Shown in pieces: positions 39,149 through 47,586 of a stretch of DNA of 64,000 nt. Positions within the stretch are counted from its first letter, which is position 1, and each line of letters begins with the position of its first letter. Origin of the DNA: Chlorobiales bacterium Clorobi_01 (lineage in GTDB: Bacteria; Bacteroidota; Chlorobiia; Chlorobiales; Chlorobiaceae). The notes beneath the pieces are model-generated. The model searched no databases. It worked only from the letters and a program-made list of their open reading frames with translations, and was not told the DNA's origin. The stretch is taken from NCBI GenBank assembly GCA_001602925.1, contig LUZT01000005.1:186001-250000 (forward strand). Reading direction: 5' to 3'. The position numbers were made by a program, and so were the translations under genes.

Positions 39149-39933
39149 CAGAAAAGCCTCCCAAAATGAGTAGCGATGGCGACGCAAAACAACGTCCCCT
39201 CGACCAGCGCGATGCCTGCAAACGATAGTCTCTGCGCTCGCGGTGACGGAGCCAGCACACGAATCGAGCCGTCGTAGCCCCGGCACTCCATCGCCACATA
39301 GACCTCCTCGGCGCGGCGGGCCGAAAAGAGGAAGAGGTTCGAGGCGAGCGACGCGAGGGAGCGAAACGAGGCCGCCGTGCCCGCGTAGCCAAGCCGCGAG
39401 CGCTGCGCGGTCGCCATCTCCAAGGCGGTCTCAAAGAGCAGGAACACAAAGCGATAGACGAGCAATGTCATTTCGATGAGCAGCGCCGGAATACCCAGTG
39501 AAGCCATGGAGCGCCCGAGGTCGGCCACCGGCGTCGTAAAGGCGATGAAGTAGAGGCACGAAACCGACGCCAGCGCCTTGAACGCCAGATGAATCGCCCT
39601 CGCAAAGCCGGCTGAAGTCACGCCGATGAAGGCACTGCCAAGCGGGATCGAGAAAAGAAATGGCTCCGGATGCACGGAAATATCGAACGCGACAGCTGCC
39701 GTGGCGGTCAAGAGAAAGGCTGCCGGCAGCAGCAGCCAGCGGAGATAGTCGGCGAGACGAACGCCGCCCTTCATCACGACCGGGCCACTCATCAACCCAA
39801 AAACCAGCAGTGCAAACAGCGCGGAATCCACCCAAAGCACCATCGCGATGGGTGGAAGCGCATAGAGCAGCTTGTAGCCCGGCGCGACATCGCGCAGCCG
39901 GGAGCTTGCGGCATAGTGGTCGAGCGTTCTCAA
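39148..39933 (-). CDS. cbiQ: Cobalt ECF transporter transmembrane protein CbiQ
   Basis: A 261-residue EcfT/CbiQ membrane protein that couples the ATPase to CbiM. It has 4-6 membrane segments and the typical C-terminal coupling motif region '[18 protein letters not shown]' and '[19 protein letters not shown]', the A-R-G-like helices that bind CbiO. The frame is open to 40077, but the probable start is the TTG at 39933. It gives the family-like '[20 protein letters not shown]', overlaps the cbiN stop (TTGA), and has GGAGAG about ten bases upstream. The TTG start fits the coupled overlaps seen elsewhere in the operon. Confidence 0.88.
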   Translation of the reverse strand: MRTLDHYAASSRLRDVAPGYKLLYALPPIAMVLWVDSALFALLVFGLMSGPVVMKGGVRLADYLRWLLLPAAFLLTATAAVAFDISVHPEPFLFSIPLGSAFIGVTSAGFARAIHLAFKALASVSCLYFIAFTTPVADLGRSMASLGIPALLIEMTLLVYRFVFLLFETALEMATAQRSRLGYAGTAASFRSLASLASNLFLFSARRAEEVYVAMECRGYDGSIRVLAPSPRAQRLSFAGIALVEGTLFCVAIATHFGRLF

Positions 39934-40232
39934 ACCCGCGTCTCTCCGGACGGTTCGCGCGAAGCCCGGAGAAAGCCGAGGCCATAGCCCAGCACACCCG
40001 CCCCCAGCGCGGCCTGCAACGCAAACAGCAGGCTCTCGACCTCCCCGCCCGGAGGCTCCCAGAACGGCGCGAACCAAGGCTCGTAGCTGGGATACAGTTC
40101 CGTGATCGCCTCCTCGGCCTGGCCGTCAGCGCCCCCGAACTCGGCGTGTTTGAGCGTCATCAGCGGCACGACAGCGAGCGCAATCACCAGCACCGATAGC
40201 AGAAGATTCTTCAGGATCGATTTTTTCATCAT
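39930..40232 (-). CDS. cbiN: Cobalt ECF transporter auxiliary protein CbiN
   Basis: A 100-residue protein with two membrane segments ('[18 protein letters not shown]' and '[20 protein letters not shown]') joined by a loop with '[23 protein letters not shown]', the typical CbiN arrangement. It assists CbiM in metal loading. It overlaps both neighbours by four or fewer bases, so the CbiMNQO block is read as a unit. Confidence 0.92.
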   Translation of the reverse strand: MMKKSILKNLLLSVLVIALAVVPLMTLKHAEFGGADGQAEEAITELYPSYEPWFAPFWEPPGGEVESLLFALQAALGAGVLGYGLGFLRASREPSGETRV

Positions 40233-40987
40233 TTCACCTCCCCGGAAAGCGTTGCAGAACTGAACATGGTCTCACCGGCATATGAGCGGATAGCGTTATA
40301 GACCATCACCGTCAGAATGCCCTCGCTCACGGCGAGCGGCACCTGCGTCACGGCGAAGATGCCGAGGAACTTGAACATGGCTGCGGCAAACCCGCCAGTT
40401 GTCGAAGGAAAAGCCGCAGCGAGCTGGAGCGAGGTAACGACGTAGGTCACCAGATCGCCCAGCGCCGCGCCGAGAAAAACCGCCATCGAGCGTGGAGCCT
40501 TCATCCCGTCGGCGAGCTTGTAAATGCCGTACGACACAAACGGCCCGGCGATGCCCATCGAAAAGAGATTCGCACCAAGCGTCGTCAACCCGCCGTGAGC
40601 CAGCAGCAGCGCCTGGAAGAGCAGCACGATCGCACCGAGCACGCTCATCACCGACGGTCCGAACATGATCGCCCCAAGGCCCACGCCGGTCGGATGCGAG
40701 CAGCTTCCCGTAACTGACGGAATCTTGAGCGACGAAAGTACAAAGGCGAACGCCCCGACCATCGCCAGCATCAGCTTCATGCGCGGATTGTCAGCCACGA
40801 TTTTGCGCATCGAACGGAAGCCGAGCACAAAAAAGGGCAACGACACTGCCGTCCAGAACAGGCTCCACGAAGGGGGCAGAAACCCCTCCATGATGTGCAT
40901 CGCCCAAGCCTCGCCACCACCGAAAAGCATCATGCCCGCAACCATCGAGGGCACAGCGACAAAACGAAATTTCAGATTGTTCATCAT
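40229..40987 (-). CDS. cbiM: Cobalt ECF transporter substrate-binding component CbiM
   Basis: A 252-residue polytopic protein. After a cleavable N-terminal segment ending near 'GGGEAWA', the mature protein begins with '[12 protein letters not shown]', whose N-terminal Met-His pair binds the metal in CbiM/NikM proteins. Later helices carry '[20 protein letters not shown]' and '[17 protein letters not shown]', also family hallmarks. It captures Co(II) from the periplasm. It lies eight bases after the outer-membrane barrel gene and downstream of the cobalamin riboswitch. Confidence 0.94.
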   Translation of the reverse strand: MMNNLKFRFVAVPSMVAGMMLFGGGEAWAMHIMEGFLPPSWSLFWTAVSLPFFVLGFRSMRKIVADNPRMKLMLAMVGAFAFVLSSLKIPSVTGSCSHPTGVGLGAIMFGPSVMSVLGAIVLLFQALLLAHGGLTTLGANLFSMGIAGPFVSYGIYKLADGMKAPRSMAVFLGAALGDLVTYVVTSLQLAAAFPSTTGGFAAAMFKFLGIFAVTQVPLAVSEGILTVMVYNAIRSYAGETMFSSATLSGEVK

Positions 40988-40995
40988 CTCCTCCT

Positions 40996-41787
40996 TTAAT
41001 TGAATCGTGCGGCCACGCCCAGCAGCACAGCCGTATCAGGTTCGGCATCGTTCAAACCACTCTTGATGCCAAGATCGAAATCGAAATCCTCGGTGACGCT
41101 GTAAATCAGCCCTCCAACCAGAAATGCAGGATGTGTGCGTGAACCCTTCTCTTCGGCCGTTTCGAGACCGATATCAGCAACCGCCCTGAGCTTTTCCGAA
41201 AGCGCATATTCGCCCGCAAGGGATGCGTTCCAGATGTGCTTGTTGCACGCCGCCGCATCCTCGTCGAGTTCGTAAGCGTTGCGATGGTAGCCAGCGTTGG
41301 CGTGAAGCGTCAGCGCTCCGAACTCTTTTGTGGCGATCAGCACCGCACCGCCGGTCACCCGACCAGCACCGAGGCCCCTGTCGGCGTCACCGGTCGGCAG
41401 GGAGATACCGGGCTTCAGCGCAAGGCTGAATCCGTTCTTTTCGTTTTCACAGAACCGCCACTTGAGTTCGACCGTCATATCGCCGATACCGCTTTCATCA
41501 GCAGTAACCAGTTGATTTTCCTTCACCTGATACCACAGGTACGGCAATCCGGCAACGATGTCGATGTCCTCCGATAGACCGTAGGAGACCGCCACCGCTG
41601 CTTCGTTTTCCCGCTCTTTGATTCTGATGCCTTCGTCACTCTCACTGTTGGAGGAAAATCCGGTCGTGCACTCGATCTGCCAGCCACCGGTGCCCTGGGT
41701 GCCGGTATCGTCGGTAACAAGAGGATGGGCTGCGTACGCCGGTGCAGCGCAGCACAGCAGCGCTACCGCCATAAGATTTTTTTTCAT
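40996..41787 (-). CDS. Outer-membrane beta-barrel protein (MetA-pathway/transporter family) in the B12 operon
   Basis: A 263-residue exported protein: signal peptide '[16 protein letters not shown]', then alternating beta strands ending in '[12 protein letters not shown]' with the aromatic-x-Asn end of an outer-membrane barrel. Segments such as '[16 protein letters not shown]' and '[20 protein letters not shown]' resemble the phenol_MetA_deg family of uncharacterised barrels. Its place between the cobalamin riboswitch and cbiM, eight bases from cbiM, suggests a channel for cobalt or a corrinoid precursor across the outer membrane (inference). No TonB box was recognised. Confidence 0.82.
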   Translation of the reverse strand: MKKNLMAVALLCCAAPAYAAHPLVTDDTGTQGTGGWQIECTTGFSSNSESDEGIRIKERENEAAVAVSYGLSEDIDIVAGLPYLWYQVKENQLVTADESGIGDMTVELKWRFCENEKNGFSLALKPGISLPTGDADRGLGAGRVTGGAVLIATKEFGALTLHANAGYHRNAYELDEDAAACNKHIWNASLAGEYALSEKLRAVADIGLETAEEKGSRTHPAFLVGGLIYSVTEDFDFDLGIKSGLNDAEPDTAVLLGVAARFN

Positions 41788-41806
41788 GGTCGCGTGTTTT
41801 GTTCTA

Positions 41807-42166
41807 TCAGTTAAAAAGCCAGAAAGGAACGGAATTCAGCGGATGACCAGTGGCGGCAAAGCCATCATAACCCGCACAACGTTGGCAGCGAGAAACTGGG
41901 AAAGCATTGAAATGTTGAGCGTTCCGTTGAGCCTCATGAATCGACAACAACAGAAAATGCTCGTGAAGGTGGGAATGGCCCATCAAACGAGGGTCGGCAG
42001 TAAAAATCACCGGATGCCATGGCAGGCCGAACGACCAGCGAAGCGGATCGTAACAGGCAGCAGGGATGAATCGAGAGAGAAGAGATCGGAACAGCCGGTT
42101 GCGCATCGCCGTTAACGATGCACGAAACCAGCCTGCTCCAGAGAATGGAACGAGGGTGTGTTTCAT
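41807..42166 (-). CDS. Possible small His-rich protein of unknown function in the B12 operon leader
   Basis: A 119-residue open frame from the ATG at 42166, 20 bases before the barrel gene start. It is not of a recognised family. It holds a His-rich stretch ('GHSHLHEHFLLLSIHEAQ') and a C-x-x-C pair ('SRCQRCAGYDG'), features that could bind a metal. It sits directly downstream of the riboswitch. There is no clear Shine-Dalgarno, and an overlapping open frame exists on the other strand (41618-42115), so it may be only a leader segment. Confidence 0.35.
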   Translation of the reverse strand: MKHTLVPFSGAGWFRASLTAMRNRLFRSLLSRFIPAACYDPLRWSFGLPWHPVIFTADPRLMGHSHLHEHFLLLSIHEAQRNAQHFNAFPVSRCQRCAGYDGFAATGHPLNSVPFWLFN

Positions 42167-42204
42167 GGTGTATGTTGCTTTATTCCCGAAGCGTTAAAAA
42201 AAAT

Positions 42205-42390
42205 GAGGCAGGTCTTCTGACTTTCCCGGGTTTCACCAGCCTTCCCATCCCAAAACTGGGACAGTGGCATTGTTGGCGAACCTTTTCACCAGCCTTGCGG
42301 CCGGTGCGGGATTACAGCAGCGGGTACTGTTCCGGACTTTCACCGGATTCCCTTTTAAGCCCGTCATCTCGCGATGACAGACACCACATG
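42205..42390 (-). promoter_or_regulatory. Cobalamin (AdoCbl) riboswitch
   Basis: The minus strand shows the conserved core of the cobalamin riboswitch: 'GGGAATCCGGTGAAAGTCCG', 'CAGTACCCGCTGCTGTAA', 'GCAAGGCTGGTGAA', and the B12 box GCCACTG (complement at 42262-42268) followed by 'GTCAGAAGACCTGCC'. It precedes the barrel/cbiMNQO/cob genes, so B12 represses cobalt import and ring synthesis together. An eight-base T run (42196-42203) lies right after the aptamer, but no separate GC-rich terminator stem was evident. Control could therefore also act on translation. Confidence 0.95.
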
Positions 42391-42496
42391 TTCGGATGAA
42401 GTATAAGAAAAAGAGCGCAAGAGACAAATCTCCTGCTGAAGAATTTTTTCGAACGGCAAGCTCCATATCCAGAGGAAAGCGCTACTCGCCTGGCCT

Positions 42497-42530
42497 CCGG
42501 ACTGTAAATCTCTCGGGTCAATCCTCGAAG
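42497..42530 (+). pseudogene. tRNA-Tyr-like fragment
   Basis: The plus strand reads CCGGACTGTAAATC followed by TCTCGGGTCAATCCTCGAAG. This resembles the anticodon arm (GTA in a CTGTAAA loop) and long variable arm of a bacterial tRNA-Tyr, but no acceptor or T arm surrounds it. It is probably a relic of a recombination event next to the first island repeat. Confidence 0.4.
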
Positions 42531-42540
42531 AAAACTTATA

Positions 42541-42708
42541 CCTTGACAATGGAGAGGTGGCGCTCAAACAGGAAAATGCGCATAAAACATTATAATATAA
42601 TTCTTTATGCGCATTCGAAATGAATATAAAAAACACAATCTCATCGCAGAAATGAACAAAAAACGATAAAGAAGAGAGGGCTTTCAGGCAAGAAAAAAGC
42701 CTATCAGA
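42541..42708. repeat. tRNA-Val 3'-flank repeat, copy A (truncated)
   Basis: It aligns to copies B (47587-47867) and C (56507-56772). Shared landmarks are 'tggagaggt(g/a)gcg' at the left, 'aatctcatcgcagaaatg', 'aacgataaa' and 'ctttcaggcaagaaaaaagc' at the right. This copy breaks off inside the terminator hairpin and passes directly into the AbiE remnant. It lies outside any intact gene. Confidence 0.8.
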
Positions 42709-43057
42709 ACGACCCGGGCACCTGCATCTTTCACCTTGTTCTTTATCCAGCAGTGAGCTGCATGCGCCTTGCCAGCTCAGGGAAATAATCCCGCGACCAG
42801 ATATTAGTTCAAGGCCTCGACATCTTTCACAAACCTAGAGACGTCAGTCTTGGCCGCATCCAAATCAAGCGCATCGATTCGCTGATGGAACAGCTGGCGA
42901 AATTCCGGTTCTGTGAGATGCTCGTTCTGCAGACGCCCACTCTGCATTGCGTAAATGATGAAGTGAGAGAGGCTCATCGGTGCTCACATCCTGACATACC
43001 ATTCGAAGTCGAACCAGGCACAGCAGCAAATGATCTAAGCTTCTGCTCTACTCTCAT
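42706..43057 (-). pseudogene. Heavily decayed AbiE cassette remnant (copy A)
   Basis: It is a second copy of the sequence at 48020-48657. The stretch from 'acctgcatctttcaccttgt' to 'agtgagagaggctcatcg' matches the AbiEii C-terminal region of copy B almost base for base, and the AbiEi start ('MRVEQKLR', ATG at 43057) is still visible. Nearly all of AbiEi is deleted, and an in-frame stop interrupts the toxin tail after 'VKDVEALN'. It is not functional. Confidence 0.75.
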
Positions 43058-43070
43058 AACCAAACATTTT

Positions 43071-43105
43071 GCACAGATAATCGAATAAAAGTCGATCATC
43101 TGTGC
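43071..43105. promoter_or_regulatory. Palindromic operator-like site, copy A
   Basis: The arms GCACAGATAATCGA (43071-43084) and TCGATCATCTGTGC (43092-43105) pair in 13 of 14 positions around a seven-base centre. It lies just upstream of the decayed abiEi start. The equivalent site at 48668-48708 differs by two base changes in the left arm that are matched by changes in the right arm. Confidence 0.6.
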
Positions 43106-43295
43106 TTATACAAAACAGAAGACACCAATCTCATCACAAAACGAATTTTCCCTAGAGATGGCTTTACTTCACGGGCTCCGGTCATGCGAAAAATTGCTAA
43201 CTTGATACAGATAGCATATTTTTTGATTCAACTGCAAGCCACAAAAAATAGCAGGATTTCGGTACCGTACATGATCAACCCCTTCAGGAGTAACC

Positions 43296-43865
43296 ATGAA
43301 AAACATGACCGCGCAACTGACGAGACCTGTGGAACCGACCGCCACCGTCAGCGTCCGACAGCTTCGCGCCAGGAAAAAACAACTGAACGCCGAACTGGAG
43401 AAGCTCACCACCCAATCCTCATCGCTGGAAGAATCTGCGCCTGGCGCTGGGGCTTCAGCCGGAACCTTCGAGCGTGAAAGAGAAATCTGCCGTGAGCTTG
43501 CCGATGTCATCTCGTCGATCAGGACACGCAACGCCAGAAGGGCAAAATCCAGGAAAAATCAGGATGTGGCGGTCTCGATCGAAGCTGCCGTCGACACGAC
43601 AGCCTGCCTCGATCCGTTTTTCGATGCTCCCATCGAAATCACCAGTTGTGTAACAAACTGCGATTCCGACTGCGTAACCAACTGTACCGACGGTTGCACC
43701 CTTGCCTGCGACTCCGACTGCAGGACCGGATGCACCAGCGGCTGTACGTTCTCGCAATCCGGAAACAATACCGGCAGCTACATCGTGACACCCATGATCA
43801 CGGCAACCGGCAAGACAGAGCTTCGACCGGTTCCGGCAAGTCATTTTTCGATCGAGTGGAATTGA
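43296..43865 (+). CDS. Putative RiPP precursor with nine cysteines at exact four-residue spacing
   Basis: A 189-residue protein not matching a family known to me. The ATG follows a good AGGAG site at 43284-43288. Residues 1-100 form a charged, coiled-coil-like leader ('RQLRARKKQLNAELEKLTT', 'REREICRELADVISSIRTR'). Residues 118-150 form a Cys/Thr/Asp/Gly-rich core with Cys at 118, 122, 126, 130, 134, 138, 142, 146 and 150, each separated by three small or polar residues (VTN, DSD, VTN, TDG, TLA, DSD, RTG, TSG). A 39-residue tail follows. No double-Gly cleavage site is evident. The radical SAM/SPASM gene directly downstream points to thioether-type modification (inference). Confidence 0.75.
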   Translation: MKNMTAQLTRPVEPTATVSVRQLRARKKQLNAELEKLTTQSSSLEESAPGAGASAGTFEREREICRELADVISSIRTRNARRAKSRKNQDVAVSIEAAVDTTACLDPFFDAPIEITSCVTNCDSDCVTNCTDGCTLACDSDCRTGCTSGCTFSQSGNNTGSYIVTPMITATGKTELRPVPASHFSIEWN

Positions 43866-43915
43866 TGACGGCGTTGTTCGCGTCATGCCGATAACCCGAC
43901 TCACCGACCGACCTG

Positions 43916-43970
43916 CAGGGAAATGGGTACCTCTTTCTGATATACCGGAAAAAAGGCACCTGTTTCCCTG
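43916..43970 (+). terminator. Intercistronic hairpin between precursor and maturase genes
   Basis: A long stem formed by 43916-43932 and 43954-43970 (CAGGGAAA...CCT with AGG...TTTCCCTG) has one mismatch and two G-U pairs over 17 positions. It is followed by a weak TGTTTT. It may act as a partial terminator or RNA-processing/stability element so that precursor exceeds enzyme. A second small perfect hairpin (GACGCT TC AGCGTC) lies at 44011-44024. Confidence 0.5.
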
Positions 43971-44055
43971 GATCATGTTTTATCGTTTTCAGGATTGCCG
44001 CCGTTAGCCTGACGCTTCAGCGTCGACAATCCCGACAATCTACAACCTGGCAGTT

Positions 44056-45480
44056 ATGAAGGCTGCGGATACGACCCTCTGTATTTCACCGGACTGGCGT
44101 CTGAGGTATGACGGCAACCGCCTCGTTGTCTACAAGTTCAGCATCGAAGAGGTGCAGTGGATGAGCCCGTCGTTCAGGGACGCCATCGCCCTGACGCTGT
44201 TCGACGGACACACCGACCTGCAGACAGTCACCGAACGCTTTGCGAAAATCCTGGGCTGCCCGCTGGACAAGGCACAGAAGGCCATGCAGGAGATCATCGC
44301 CGCCTACCTGCTTTCGGACCTGAAAATCCTTGCAGACACCAGATCCCTGGCTGGCAGGGAGTGGATCGCCTGCGAGCCCGCACACCTGAAACTCTCCGGC
44401 AAGGCATACCAGCAGAAAAAAAGGCTGGACGCACCGCTCTCGCTCCTCCTGATGCCGTGCAACACCTGCGACACCGACTGCATCTACTGCTATGCCGAAC
44501 GGAAACCGGTCAGGCGCAACGAACACCTGACGGTGTCACGCTGGAAAGAGCTGATAGACGAAGCGGCCGCCGCGGAGATCCGGATAGCCACGTTTTCCGG
44601 TGGCGATCCGGTCAGATATCCCGGCATCCTCTCCATCATCGACCGGCTCATCTCGAGGGAGTTCATTTTTTCCATGACCACCAAGGCACACGTTTTACTC
44701 CCGTTCGCCTCCCGGCTGCTCGACATGGGTTTCGGACAACGCGACTTCCAGGTCAGCATCGATGCCTGGTCGGACGGCCTTGCCGACCATATGGTCAAAC
44801 GGCCCGGCTATAAAGCGATCGCGGTCGACAGCATCAGGAACCTGTTGCGACGGGGCATCCGGGTCCGTACCAATTCGGTCTGTACGCCGCTCAACCTGCA
44901 TGACGTCCCGAACCTGCTCATGAACCTCGCGAAACTGGGCGTACGCAAGTCGAGCATCGCCGTCTACGGCCGTTCGCTCTTCCGGCACGACGACGCCCTT
45001 TTCCTATCCGAGGAGCAGATTGCCTGGCTCAGGGAGCGGGTCGATGCGGTCCGGCAGCAGTTTCCCGATTACGAGATCAAGTTCAACGGCGCGACGATCG
45101 ATTACAACGCCATTCCGGAGGAGGAGAAAAACCGCCGATGGAAAGAACGGGCCCACTGCAGCGGCGGCTCATCGTCGATGACCATCTGCGCGGACGGTCG
45201 GGTCATCCTGTGCGAGCAGATGCCCCAGGAGGAGCAGTACAGCGCCGGCAACGTGAAAACCCAGGGGCTGATCGAAGTGTGGAACTCCGACAGGATGAAA
45301 GCGCTGGCGTTCCCGCCTAAAGAGCGGTTCATCGGCACCGTCTGCGAGGATTGCGAAGAGTTCGACGAATGCCACTACGATTACGGCTACTGTTTCCGCG
45401 ATGCGCTCAACGCCTATGGCACCGTATTCGGACCACCGCCGAACTGCCCTAAGGCTCCGGAGTCTCCCCGGTTCGCATAA
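44056..45480 (+). CDS. PqqD-like/radical SAM/SPASM peptide maturase
   Basis: A 474-residue enzyme. Residues 1-95 look like a PqqD/RRE precursor-binding domain ('CISPDWRLRYDGNRLVVYKF', 'IALTLFDGHTDLQTVTERFA'). The radical SAM cluster motif is C138-x3-C142-x2-C145 in 'CNTCDTDCIYCYAERK', with an extra Cys135, followed by the SAM-binding 'ATFSGGDPVRYPG'. The C-terminal SPASM domain supplies Cys 368, 378, 386, 430, 433, 439, 446 and 464 for auxiliary iron-sulfur clusters. Such enzymes form thioether or C-C crosslinks in ribosomal peptides. The neighbouring Cys-rich protein is the obvious substrate. The Shine-Dalgarno is weak. Confidence 0.9.
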   Translation: MKAADTTLCISPDWRLRYDGNRLVVYKFSIEEVQWMSPSFRDAIALTLFDGHTDLQTVTERFAKILGCPLDKAQKAMQEIIAAYLLSDLKILADTRSLAGREWIACEPAHLKLSGKAYQQKKRLDAPLSLLLMPCNTCDTDCIYCYAERKPVRRNEHLTVSRWKELIDEAAAAEIRIATFSGGDPVRYPGILSIIDRLISREFIFSMTTKAHVLLPFASRLLDMGFGQRDFQVSIDAWSDGLADHMVKRPGYKAIAVDSIRNLLRRGIRVRTNSVCTPLNLHDVPNLLMNLAKLGVRKSSIAVYGRSLFRHDDALFLSEEQIAWLRERVDAVRQQFPDYEIKFNGATIDYNAIPEEEKNRRWKERAHCSGGSSSMTICADGRVILCEQMPQEEQYSAGNVKTQGLIEVWNSDRMKALAFPPKERFIGTVCEDCEEFDECHYDYGYCFRDALNAYGTVFGPPPNCPKAPESPRFA

Positions 45481-45501
45481 GCAAACCAAATCCGCATGGG
45501 C

Positions 45502-47325
45502 TCAGAGCACGGTCAGCTCCTGACGGCTCTCCCATGCCTGCCAGTACCGCCCTCCTTTTTCGAGCAACTGCCGGTGGCTCCCCGACTCGACGATGCGCCC
45601 GTTCTGCATGACATGGATGACATCCGCCTGCATGGTTGTCGCCAGCCGGTGGCTGATGATGAGCACGGTGCAGCCGGCGGCAAGCTCCCTGAACCGGTCG
45701 AACCACTTCGATTCCGACCAGACGTCGAGCATGCTGGTCGGCTCGTCGAGAATGATCAGCTTCGCGCGCCGGAGGAAGGCCCTGGCAAGCGCGACCCGCT
45801 GCCACTCCCCTGCACTCAGCTCCGCCCCGCCGAACCATTTGCCGAGCACCGTCCCGAAACCTTCGGGCAGGCCCCGGATGATTTCCGAAGCTCCCGAAGC
45901 TTCGGCAGCCGATTCGATCTCCATCATTGCCGGAGTTCTCCTGATATCACCATGGGCGATGTTCTCTGCGGCGCTGACATGGTAGCGCATCGGTTCCTGA
46001 AACAGCACCGTGATCTGCCGACGCCAGTCCGCCTGGCGAAGCTGACGGATGTCGAGACCATCTACGGTGATCCTGCCCAGGTCCGGATCGTAGAAACGGC
46101 ACAGCAGTTTGATGAGAGTCGTCTTCCCCTCTCCGTTCTGCCCGAGTATTGCCGCGATCTCGCCCGACCTGAGCGTGAGGTCGAACTCCTGCAGCAGCGC
46201 CCTCTCGCTGCCGGGATAACGGAAATTGACCGATTCGAAACGGATGGCCTCCTCCAGCGGAGGAACCGGAAGCGGGTGCTCGGGATCACGGATCGCGGGT
46301 TCGGTCGTAAGCAGTTCGAACAGGTTTTCGAGAAACAGCATGTTCAGGTAGATGTCGCCCGCGTTCCGCAGGAGGTTTGACATAAGCCGCTGCCCCTGCC
46401 CGAAGGCCTGGTAAAAGAGCACGATGTCTCCCACGCCTGCACGCCCGGCGATCGTTCTCGAAACCATCCAGAGCATACCCGTTCCCGTAGTCAGGATCGC
46501 GAAAATGCCCGCAAGCAGCTCAGTGAGCAGTTTCCCGGTCTCCAGCGACCGTTTCCCCTGCCGTAACGTCGCACGCAACTGCTGGTACGACGACCGGTAA
46601 TGGTCGCCGAGATCGAAGAACCGCAACTCCTGCGCCGCCTCGCGGGTCGTGAGAAGCCAGTCGAAATAGTCGCAGCGGCGTTCATCGGCGGTATTCCTGC
46701 GCCGCCACTCCTCCATACGCCCGGCATGGCGCACCGTCACCCACAAGGCCGGCACAGTGCCTGCAACGAGAAGCAGCGGCACCCAGAAGGCGTAAGATGA
46801 GAGCAGCGCGGCCATACCGGCAAGCGTGATAGTATTCTGGCCGAGGCTCCCCATGCTTTCAAGCAGGCCGATCGGCCGGCTCACGGCATCGGCACGGGCA
46901 CGATGCAAGCGGTCATAGCCGGATGGAGAGTCGAAAAAGCTCAGGTCCAGCGCCGTGACTCGGTCATGGATGAGGCCGCCCATGTAATCCTGGATACGCC
47001 CTCCCTGAACGCTGCGAACCCATTGCCCGACGCTCTGTAACACCTGCCCGAAGAGCATCAGCAACCCAAGCGAGACTACAGGCATGAAAATCGCCGCCGA
47101 ACTCGAGAGCGACGGAACAGAACCTTTGGAGACAAACGAAGCGAGGTGGTCGACCACCTGACGGGTCATATGGACCGTGATCACGGGAAGTACACCCTGC
47201 ATGACGAGCAGCAGCAGCCACACGACCATCCAGCCCCCGGATGCTTTCCAGACTAAACGAAAAGTTTTTGGAATATAGCGTGCTTGCCGCTGCAAGCGGC
47301 CAATGCTGGAATTGTCACTACTCAT
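45502..47325 (-). CDS. ABC exporter (fused permease-ATPase) of the RiPP cluster
   Basis: A 607-residue type I ABC exporter half-transporter: six membrane segments in the first ~330 residues ('VWLLLLVMQGVLPVITVHMT' and so on), then the ATPase with Walker A 'ILGQNGEGKTTLIKLL', signature 'LSAGEWQRVALARAFLRR', Walker B 'LIILDEPTSMLD' and 'LIISHRLAT'. The signature variant with GEWQ is common in bacteriocin/RiPP exporters. There is no N-terminal C39 peptidase, so leader cleavage needs another protease. The ATG at 47325 is favoured over a TTG at 47424. It converges tail to tail with the maturase, 21 bases apart. Confidence 0.85.
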   Translation of the reverse strand: MSSDNSSIGRLQRQARYIPKTFRLVWKASGGWMVVWLLLLVMQGVLPVITVHMTRQVVDHLASFVSKGSVPSLSSSAAIFMPVVSLGLLMLFGQVLQSVGQWVRSVQGGRIQDYMGGLIHDRVTALDLSFFDSPSGYDRLHRARADAVSRPIGLLESMGSLGQNTITLAGMAALLSSYAFWVPLLLVAGTVPALWVTVRHAGRMEEWRRRNTADERRCDYFDWLLTTREAAQELRFFDLGDHYRSSYQQLRATLRQGKRSLETGKLLTELLAGIFAILTTGTGMLWMVSRTIAGRAGVGDIVLFYQAFGQGQRLMSNLLRNAGDIYLNMLFLENLFELLTTEPAIRDPEHPLPVPPLEEAIRFESVNFRYPGSERALLQEFDLTLRSGEIAAILGQNGEGKTTLIKLLCRFYDPDLGRITVDGLDIRQLRQADWRRQITVLFQEPMRYHVSAAENIAHGDIRRTPAMMEIESAAEASGASEIIRGLPEGFGTVLGKWFGGAELSAGEWQRVALARAFLRRAKLIILDEPTSMLDVWSESKWFDRFRELAAGCTVLIISHRLATTMQADVIHVMQNGRIVESGSHRQLLEKGGRYWQAWESRQELTVL

Positions 47326-47586
47326 GGGTACCACATCGTTATTACTCCGGCAATCAACCGACTTTATTGCCTCCCCCCCGTCACCAGAACCTCTATCAAT
47401 TCCGATAAAAGCTAAAAATATCAAACCCCGGCAACGAGACCTAACGATGCCATGGAAGGTTTGAAATCAAAGATAAGCAGGCCATGGAACGTTGTACAGT
47501 AAGCGAAATAACATCAGCAAAACAGATGTCCGCCAAAAACTCAATTCCGGAATAGTGTTCGTACAGGCTTGGTAGGACATGTGGTC

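Noticed and set aside
42885-43088. 67-codon plus-strand frame near the RiPP cluster
   Set aside because: It is the reverse complement of the AbiE remnant, not a second precursor peptide.
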